The notes beneath the pieces were generated by a model. The model worked only from the letters and a program-made list of their open reading frames with translations, was not told the origin of the DNA and made no database searches. From Sphingomonas sp. (GTDB taxonomy: Bacteria; Pseudomonadota; Alphaproteobacteria; Sphingomonadales; Sphingomonadaceae), in contig JAFBAM010000050.1 of the NCBI GenBank assembly GCA_019247755.1, positions 1-6,245 of the forward strand: DNA of 6,245 nt, written 5' to 3'. Below, in pieces: positions 1-6,245 of this stretch (the stretch's first letter is position 1; the number at the start of each line of letters is the position of its first letter). Position numbers and translations under genes: made by a program.

Positions 1-111
1 TTCGGGCCGCCGGAGACCGACGACGTCGAATTGCCTGACGAAGCGCGGCGCGTCGCCGAGCGGTGCCGTCCTTATTACGAGCAGCTAGCCGCGCACCGCA
101 TCACCGCCTGA
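1..111 (+). CDS. 3' end of an unidentified gene
   Basis: Frame 1 is open from the window edge through 36 codons to a TGA at 109-111. The visible tail is hydrophilic: an acidic, proline-containing stretch (PPETDDVELPDEA), then a probable amphipathic helix (ARRVAERCRPYYEQLAAHR). This looks like the C-terminal helix of a globular cytoplasmic protein. Codon choice is GC-rich like the neighbours, which supports real coding sequence. No domain or motif is visible in the 36 residues, so I assign no function. The gene runs convergently into the small secreted-protein gene, with only 3 bp between the two stop codons. Confidence 0.55.
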   Translation, partial: FGPPETDDVELPDEARRVAERCRPYYEQLAAHRITA

Positions 112-114
112 GAC

Positions 115-360
115 TTAGCCGATCGTGCGGACGCCGTTGGTGGCCCATTCCTTGTCGACGTCGACGTCCTGCGCAGCCCATTCGTCGCGGGTCCAGCAGA
201 GGATTTGGTCGGTGACGTGACCCGTGACGGTAACGCGCAAGCAATAGAGCGTTCCCGCCGATCCCGATGGCGCGGTGGCCGGCGCCGGATCCGGCTGTGC
301 GCTCAGTGGCGAAGCCGCGAGGATCGTCGCGAATACGGCAACCAATGCTTTATGTGCCAT
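115..360 (-). CDS. small secreted hypothetical protein (81 aa)
   Basis: The protein starts with MAHKALVAVFATILAASPLSA: one basic residue, a hydrophobic core and a plausible signal peptidase I site after Ala21. The mature part of about 60 residues is a Pro/Ala-rich linker (22-36) followed by a small domain with two cysteines (Cys40, Cys55), the motif CWTRDEW (55-61) and a conserved-looking end (KEWATNGVRTIG). The cysteines could form a disulphide in the periplasm. The start is supported by a GGAG Shine-Dalgarno 7 nt upstream (minus strand, 368-371). Small exported proteins with a C...C.TR.EW core are common hypothetical genes in sphingomonads, as I recall them; no function is known to me. The signal peptide and ribosome site make it a convincing gene despite its size. 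I see no clear promoter. Confidence 0.75.
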   Translation of the reverse strand: MAHKALVAVFATILAASPLSAQPDPAPATAPSGSAGTLYCLRVTVTGHVTDQILCWTRDEWAAQDVDVDKEWATNGVRTIG

Positions 361-499
361 GTCGTTTCTCCAAGAAAAGGACGGTGGCAGCCCCGTCGTC
401 CGATTAGCGCCGTTCCGCGCCTGACGCGAGGCGTTTCGACGAGGCTTAACCTTTCTCTAGACGAACGGCGGTACATCCAACCCAAAGCGAGGGCGGGGG
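361..499. other. divergent intergenic region, 139 bp
   Basis: This spacer separates the start codons of the small secreted protein (leftward) and the membrane protein (rightward), so it must carry the promoters for both. I could not fix either one. A weak rightward candidate is TTCGAC (435-440), 17 bp, TAGACG (458-463). There is a 6-bp direct repeat CGAGGC at 427-432 and 440-445. A GGAAC on the minus strand (412-416) lacks a matching -10. Confidence 0.4.
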
Positions 500-1195
500 A
501 TGCGTAGCTTTTATTATCGATCGGGGAAGAACGCTGCGACGGCTTTGACGTCGGGAACGCTTGCCATTCTCGCCGGCTGGCAGTGGTGGAGCGACGGCGA
601 CATCGTCTGGTTGATCAGTGTCGTCATGCTGGGTCTCGCCGCGCTGACCGGCCTGGCGAAAGCGATGAACAGCGAGCCTGCGCTCAAGTTCGACAACGAA
701 CGGGTTTGGGTGCGGACTGCCTTTGGCAACCACGCCGTGTCATGGAAGCAGGTGCTCGGCATTGCACTCCAGGTGATGACGGTGCGGTATTGGGGCGTCA
801 TTCCGATCGGTCGTCGCGAGATCCTGTGCATCTCCATCGAAGGCGGGTCGTTCGGGGCGCGGCGCTTGCGCGTACCGGCCGCATCCATCGAGCTGCCGCC
901 AGGCGGAGCCAGTGCGCTGGTTCAGATTCTTCGCGATGCACAGCTGGCGGCGATTGGGTCGGCGGGCGTTGCGATGGCAGGTGCCGGAAACAATGGATGG
1001 GGCGTCCCATCGAAGCCGGCCGTCGAGCGCGACGAGCCGTCAGAGAGCGGCTTCGACGCCGATGCGGCGATTGCTCGCTACCTGGCCTCCAAGAAGGCTT
1101 CGGAGCGCCTTCAAGCGCCCGCTGCAGTGCAGGCGCAGCCTGCGGCTCCCGCGACGCCGCAGCGGCCGGTGTTCGGCCGCCGCCAAGCCTCCTAA
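500..1195 (+). CDS. two-TM membrane protein with probable PH-like domain (STM3941-type)
   Basis: This 231-aa protein opens with two hydrophobic segments, about residues 12-30 and 35-55, joined by the short polar turn SDGD. A domain of mixed beta character follows (about 58-150): a VWVRTAFGNHAVSWKQV strand-turn-strand, then a strand-rich stretch and a helix (GGASALVQILRDAQLAA). Two N-terminal membrane helices followed by 'G....v.W..v' match the architecture of bacterial PH-like (STM3941) inner-membrane proteins; this is by pattern only. After a Gly/Ala-rich linker comes a helical motif, FDADAAIARYLASK (185-198), then an Ala/Pro/Gln-rich disordered tail ending VFGRR. The ATG at 500 follows a purine-rich GAGGGCGGGGG stretch. 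The gene ends convergently against the lipoprotein gene, with overlapping stops. Function is unknown; a membrane-anchored binding or scaffold protein is a guess. Confidence 0.8.
   Translation: MRSFYYRSGKNAATALTSGTLAILAGWQWWSDGDIVWLISVVMLGLAALTGLAKAMNSEPALKFDNERVWVRTAFGNHAVSWKQVLGIALQVMTVRYWGVIPIGRREILCISIEGGSFGARRLRVPAASIELPPGGASALVQILRDAQLAAIGSAGVAMAGAGNNGWGVPSKPAVERDEPSESGFDADAAIARYLASKKASERLQAPAAVQAQPAAPATPQRPVFGRRQAS
1162..1180. other. GC-rich hairpin at the convergent gene boundary
   Basis: GCGGCCG (1162-1168), loop GTGTT (1169-1173), CGGCCGC (1174-1180): a perfect 7-bp all-GC stem. It sits inside the last codons of the plus-strand gene and just beyond the stop of the minus-strand lipoprotein gene, where a shared transcript end would be expected. 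Neither strand has a T tract after it, so it is not a standard intrinsic terminator. It may act as a 3'-end stabiliser or simply reflect GC-rich coding. Confidence 0.35.
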
Positions 1196-1758
1196 TGCCG
1201 CTCGTAGGTTCCGATCAGCTCGCCCTGAGCTAGGGCGTGCTCGCTCGCGGCATTTTCTACATCCGCGATACTGGCTCCCGCCGACAGTCCTAGCTTGGCG
1301 GTGTCGAGAGCGAACAATTTGAAATGGTAATGGTGAACACCGTTGCCCTTCGGCGGGCACGGACCAGTGTACCCAGGCTTCCCGCCGTCGTTATTGACCT
1401 CGGTCCCGGCGTGCTGGCTTGAAGCCATCGAGCGGGTTGTGGCTGGGATGTCGAACATACCCCAATGGCGGTAGGTGCCACTGGGGGCGTCGGGATCGTC
1501 GATCACTAGAGCAAAGCTCTTGGTGCCCGCTGGCGGCTCGCCCCAGCTTAGTGCCGGCGACTTGTTGTCACCGTCGCAGCTATATTGCGTCGGGATCGAC
1601 TGCCCTTCCTTGAAGGCGTCGCTGGCCAATGAGAGCTTGATGATGGTCGGATGGTCCACAGCCCTTCCTCTGCCACCATTGTTGGATGCACCGTTCCCGC
1701 AGCTCGCCAGCACGGTCAGGGCGACGGGGGAAAGGCGGGTGAACAGGTGGTAGTTCAT
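1192..1758 (-). CDS. YbhB/YbcL-family (PEBP, Raf kinase inhibitor-like) lipoprotein
   Basis: The 188-aa protein begins with a lipoprotein signal peptide whose lipobox is LASC (Leu17-Cys20). Cys20 would be lipidated, and Gly at +2 favours outer-membrane sorting. A Gly/Asn-rich linker precedes the PEBP fold: YSCDGDNKSPALSW (59-72), DDPDAPSGTYRHWGMFDIP (87-105, the conserved DPDAP and RHW ligand-pocket motifs) and GPCPPKGNGVHHYHFKLFALD (132-152). These are the diagnostic motifs of the bacterial YbhB/YbcL branch, and the length fits after removal of the leader. Bacterial members have no settled biochemical role; the pocket binds anions or phospholipid head groups in the wider family. An in-frame ATG at 1806 would add 16 residues ahead of the signal peptide. 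I reject it because 1758 has an AAGGAGG ribosome site and the candidate promoter lies between the two ATGs. The stop overlaps the convergent neighbour's by 4 bp. Confidence 0.92.
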   Translation of the reverse strand: MNYHLFTRLSPVALTVLASCGNGASNNGGRGRAVDHPTIIKLSLASDAFKEGQSIPTQYSCDGDNKSPALSWGEPPAGTKSFALVIDDPDAPSGTYRHWGMFDIPATTRSMASSQHAGTEVNNDGGKPGYTGPCPPKGNGVHHYHFKLFALDTAKLGLSAGASIADVENAASEHALAQGELIGTYERH

Positions 1759-1763
1759 ATCGG

Positions 1764-1770
1764 CCTCCTT
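1764..1770 (-). promoter_or_regulatory. strong Shine-Dalgarno site fixing the lipoprotein start
   Basis: The minus strand reads AAGGAGG, 5 nt before the ATG at 1758. It is a full anti-SD match and decides the start in favour of 1758 over the upstream in-frame ATG at 1806. Confidence 0.9.
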
Positions 1771-1787
1771 CGGGAAGCGACTGGATG

Positions 1788-1813
1788 AACGAGCCGGCGA
1801 AGCCAAGCGTTCC
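1788..1813 (-). promoter_or_regulatory. candidate EcfG (general stress response) promoter of the lipoprotein gene
   Basis: On the minus strand GGAAC (1809-1813) is followed by 17 nt and then CGTT (1788-1791). The published consensus for the alphaproteobacterial EcfG sigma factor is GGAAC-N16/17-CGTT, so both boxes and the spacing match exactly. Transcription would start near 1780, giving a leader of about 20 nt that contains the AAGGAGG ribosome site. Position, orientation and spacing all suit the lipoprotein gene. Both elements are short, so chance is not excluded. Confidence 0.7.
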
Positions 1814-1818
1814 TAAGT

Positions 1819-1836
1819 TCAACCGAGGCCGGTTGA
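1819..1836. promoter_or_regulatory. palindrome between divergent promoters (possible operator)
   Basis: TCAACCG (1819-1825), spacer AGGC (1826-1829), CGGTTGA (1830-1836): a perfect 7-bp inverted repeat with a 4-bp centre. Its right arm overlaps the -35 box of the rpsL promoter (1833-1838), and its left edge is 5 bp from the EcfG -35 box (1809-1813). That is where a dimeric regulator could affect both directions. No known regulator is recognised from the half-site. Confidence 0.4.
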
Positions 1837-1861
1837 CCCTTCACTGCACCACCGCTATGTG
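1833..1861 (+). promoter_or_regulatory. candidate sigma70 promoter of the str operon
   Basis: TTGACC (1833-1838) and TATGTG (1856-1861) are 17 bp apart. The -35 matches the strong alphaproteobacterial TTGAC core, and the -10 keeps the TAT start. The predicted start site is near 1868, giving an rpsL leader of about 160 nt. This is the best plus-strand promoter match I found between the lipoprotein gene and rpsL. Confidence 0.6.
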
Positions 1862-1916
1862 CCCGCCCGTCCGAGCGAGAGGGATTCTTCGCTGTTCGCC
1901 GGGCAAGAGCTGAACA

Positions 1917-1985
1917 TTGCTCAACATGCGCGTCGCCAAGCGGCCCGTGAGGCTGTCTCGGTTCCGCGCTTTTTCTGTTGAGCAA
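1917..1985 (+). promoter_or_regulatory. structured rpsL leader with 10-bp inverted repeat
   Basis: TTGCTCAACA (1917-1926) pairs perfectly with TGTTGAGCAA (1976-1985). Inside, GCGCG (1928-1932) can pair with CGCGC (1965-1969), and a T5 run (1970-1974) follows directly. An alternative inner stem, AAGCG (1938-1942) with CGCTT (1967-1971), also abuts the T run and looks like a weak terminator. The structure lies between the predicted start site and the rpsL ribosome site. It could be an attenuator or ribosomal-protein-responsive leader; no known leader family is recognised. Confidence 0.5.
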
Positions 1986-1992
1986 AGTAACC

Positions 1993-2007
1993 GCCGGGCT
2001 TTCCGGC
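1993..2007 (+). other. small hairpin just before the rpsL ribosome site
   Basis: GCCGG (1993-1997), loop GCTTT, CCGGC (2003-2007). This compact 5-bp GC stem ends 4 nt before the AAAGG of the rpsL ribosome site, so it might modulate initiation. It is short enough to be coincidental. Confidence 0.3.
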
Positions 2008-2011
2008 AACG

Positions 2012-2023
2012 AAAGGTGAAGGG
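2012..2023 (+). promoter_or_regulatory. Shine-Dalgarno region fixing the rpsL start
   Basis: AAAGGTGAAGGG precedes the ATG at 2028. It holds two purine-rich pairing options, AAAGG (11 nt from the ATG) and GAAGGG (4 nt). It supports 2028 over the in-frame ATG at 1917, which would add 37 residues that no S12 protein has. Confidence 0.7.
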
Positions 2024-2027
2024 CTTC

Positions 2028-2399
2028 ATGCCAACGATTAACCAGCTGATCCGCAAGGGTCGCGATCCGCAGAAGGCCAAGTCGAAGGTCCCTGCGATGG
2101 AGCAGAATCCGCAGAAGCGCGGCGTCTGCACCCGCGTTTATACGACGACCCCGAAAAAGCCGAACTCGGCGCTTCGCAAGGTCGCCAAGGTTCGCCTGAC
2201 CAACCAGCGCGAAGTCATCAGCTACATCCCCGGTGAGGGCCACAACCTCCAGGAGCACAGCGTGGTGCTGATCCGCGGCGGCCGTGTGCGCGACCTTCCG
2301 GGCGTTCGCTACCACGTGCTTCGCGGCGTCCTCGACACGCAGGGCGTGAAGGATCGTCGCCAGTCGCGCTCCAAATACGGCGCCAAGCGTCCAAAGTAA
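2028..2399 (+). CDS. rpsL: 30S ribosomal protein S12
   Basis: This 123-aa protein is full length for alphaproteobacterial S12. It lies in the decoding centre of the 30S subunit and monitors codon-anticodon geometry. Hallmarks are present: PQKRGVCTRVYTTTPKKPNSALRKV (split here: PQKRGVC 28-34; TTTPKKPNSALRKV 39-52), GEGHNLQEHS (69-78) and RDLPGVRYH (88-96). Asp89, the residue methylthiolated by RimO in other bacteria, and Lys43 are intact. Residue 88 is Arg (codon CGC, 2289-2291) where most bacteria have Lys; K88R is a known streptomycin-resistance change. Streptomycin tolerance is therefore predicted, and it is probably normal for the lineage. It is the first gene of the str operon, with rpsG 64 nt downstream. 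Confidence 0.98.
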   Translation: MPTINQLIRKGRDPQKAKSKVPAMEQNPQKRGVCTRVYTTTPKKPNSALRKVAKVRLTNQREVISYIPGEGHNLQEHSVVLIRGGRVRDLPGVRYHVLRGVLDTQGVKDRRQSRSKYGAKRPK

Positions 2400-2414
2400 T
2401 CACGAGAGTAAGCC

Positions 2415-2435
2415 CCGGGCATTTTGAAGTCCCGG
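2415..2435 (+). other. hairpin in the rpsL-rpsG spacer
   Basis: CCGGG (2415-2419) pairs with CCCGG (2431-2435) around an 11-nt loop. In E. coli the rpsL-rpsG spacer is the target of translational feedback by S7. The location is equivalent but the structure is only a 5-bp stem, and the E. coli target is not recognisable here. The rpsG ribosome site (AAGGA, 2451-2455) lies 15 nt downstream, outside the stem. Confidence 0.3.
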
Positions 2436-2463
2436 AAATGGCTGAAGAGAAAGGAATTTTCCA

Positions 2464-2934
2464 ATGTCTCGTCGTCGTCGCCCAGAGAAGCGCGAAATCC
2501 TTCCCGATCCGAAGTTCGGGGATATCGTCCTTTCGAAGTTCATGAATTCGGTCATGCTCGACGGTAAGAAGTCGGTTGCCGAAGGCATCGTCTATGGTGC
2601 TCTCGACAATGTCGAAGCCCGCCTGAAGCGCGAGCCGATTGGCGTGTTCCATGACGCGCTCAACAATGTGAAGCCTGGCATCGAAGTTCGCAGCCGCCGC
2701 GTTGGCGGTGCAACCTACCAGGTTCCGGTCGAAGTTCGTCCGGAGCGCGCCCAGGCGCTTGCCATCCGCTGGCTGATTGGTGCTGCCCGGTCGCGGTCTG
2801 AGAAGACCATGGCCGGCCGCCTTTCGGGTGAGCTGATGGACGCCGCGCAGAACCGCGGCAACGCCGTCAAGAAGCGCGAGGACACGCACCGCATGGCGGA
2901 AGCGAACCGCGCCTTCAGCCACTACCGCTGGTAG
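2464..2934 (+). CDS. rpsG: 30S ribosomal protein S7
   Basis: At 156 aa this is the standard bacterial S7 length. It starts with the basic MSRRRRPEKRE tail and ends in the typical AFSHYRW. S7 binds the 3' major domain of 16S rRNA, nucleates 30S head assembly and lines the E site. Conserved stretches are visible: FGD..LSKFMNSVMLDGKK (18-36), RSRRVGGATYQVPVEVRPER (76-95, the beta-hairpin that reaches towards the E site) and an RWL helix after it. AAGGA (2451-2455) sits 8 nt before the ATG. It lies between rpsL and fusA in the same orientation, with spacers of 64 and 66 nt. In enterobacteria S7 is the autoregulator of this operon; whether that holds here cannot be read from the sequence. Confidence 0.98.
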   Translation: MSRRRRPEKREILPDPKFGDIVLSKFMNSVMLDGKKSVAEGIVYGALDNVEARLKREPIGVFHDALNNVKPGIEVRSRRVGGATYQVPVEVRPERAQALAIRWLIGAARSRSEKTMAGRLSGELMDAAQNRGNAVKKREDTHRMAEANRAFSHYRW

Positions 2935-2952
2935 TTTTCGTACCTATATTCT

Positions 2953-2978
2953 GGGGAAGCCGGATCCGCCGGCTCCCC
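2953..2978 (+). other. strong hairpin in the rpsG-fusA spacer
   Basis: GGGG, A, AGCCGG (2953-2963) pairs with CCGGCTCCCC (2969-2978): 10 base pairs with one bulged A and the loop ATCCG. There is no T run after it, and the fusA ribosome site (AAGGA, 2987-2991) follows within 9 nt. An intrinsic terminator is therefore unlikely. Processing, mRNA stabilisation or translational tuning of EF-G is more plausible. Confidence 0.55.
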
Positions 2979-3000
2979 ACATCGCTAAGGAACTTTTGAA

Positions 3001-5094
<2,094 letters not shown>

Positions 5095-5113
5095 GCGCAA
5101 AATACTAGTTATG

Positions 5114-5138
5114 GGCCCGCTCGCGATGAGGGCGGGCC
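5114..5138 (+). other. strong hairpin in the fusA-tuf spacer
   Basis: GGCCCGC (5114-5120) pairs with GCGGGCC (5132-5138). A further U-G and C-G pair extends the stem to 9 bp with the loop GCGATGA (5123-5129). No T tract follows; the next bases are GCCCGAATTC. It sits 34 nt before tuf. It may be a processing or stability element separating fusA from the more highly expressed tuf, or a factor-independent pause without termination. Confidence 0.5.
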
Positions 5139-5171
5139 GCCCGAATTCCAGACAAGAAGAAGAGGCGTAAA

Positions 5172-6245
<1,074 letters not shown>

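Noticed and set aside
154..168. Tandem GTCGAC repeat and palindrome
   Set aside because: It encodes the Asp-Val-Asp-Val-Asp run of the small secreted protein and is too short to be a separate element.
395..416. GGAAC on the minus strand as an EcfG promoter for the small secreted protein
   Set aside because: At 16-17 nt downstream the sequence is a G run, with no CGTT or GTT -10 box.
1759..1806. Upstream in-frame ATG (1806) that would lengthen the PEBP lipoprotein by 16 residues
   Set aside because: The extension precedes a normal lipoprotein signal peptide, overlaps the candidate promoter and lacks a good ribosome site; AAGGAGG sits 5 nt before the ATG at 1758.
1917..2027. Upstream in-frame ATG (1917) giving a 160-aa S12
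   Set aside because: S12 begins MPTINQL in this group and is 123 aa. The added residues are arginine-rich leader translation with no resemblance to S12, and the segment forms the inverted-repeat leader.
2953..2978. Intrinsic terminator between rpsG and fusA
   Set aside because: The stem is strong but no T run follows and the fusA ribosome site comes within 9 nt. The same objection applies to the hairpin at 5114-5138 before tuf.

Overview
The window reads as chromosomal DNA of an alphaproteobacterium, most likely a sphingomonad. It is GC-rich and carries the order rpsL-rpsG-fusA-tuf (the str operon). Its S12 protein begins MPTINQLIRKGR and has the alphaproteobacterial ending (...YGAKRPK). One upstream promoter matches the alphaproteobacterial general-stress sigma factor EcfG. 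The sphingomonad assignment is an inference from protein style, without a database search.

Left part (1-1758) holds four accessory genes in two convergent pairs. The 3' end of an unidentified plus-strand gene (1-111) faces a small secreted protein on the minus strand (115-360), only 3 bp away. A divergent 139-bp spacer follows. Then a plus-strand protein with two membrane segments and a probable PH-like domain (500-1195) runs tail-to-tail into a minus-strand lipoprotein of the YbhB/YbcL (PEBP, Raf-kinase-inhibitor-like) family (1192-1758). The stop codons of this second pair overlap.

Control region (1759-2027) is the most interesting stretch. It is a divergent intergenic region with an EcfG-type promoter (GGAAC-N17-CGTT) reading left into the lipoprotein gene. 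A sigma70-like promoter (TTGACC-N17-TATGTG) reads right into the str operon. Between them lies a 7-4-7 palindrome that overlaps the right-hand -35 element. The roughly 160-nt rpsL leader contains a perfect 10-bp inverted repeat (arms 1917-1926 and 1976-1985) enclosing a further stem and a T5 run.

Right part (2028-6245) is the translation operon: S12 and S7 of the 30S subunit, then elongation factor G, then elongation factor Tu, which is cut by the window end after 358 codons. Spacers are 64, 66 and 77 nt. Each contains a GC-rich hairpin without a U tract, so these look like regulatory or processing structures within one transcript and not intrinsic terminators. S12 has Arg at position 88, where most bacteria have Lys. 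That substitution is a classical streptomycin-resistance allele and fits the reported natural streptomycin resistance of sphingomonads.

I saw no mobile element, CRISPR array, RNA gene or defence system. The protein-coding content is ordinary and well conserved. The second-look items are mainly regulatory.
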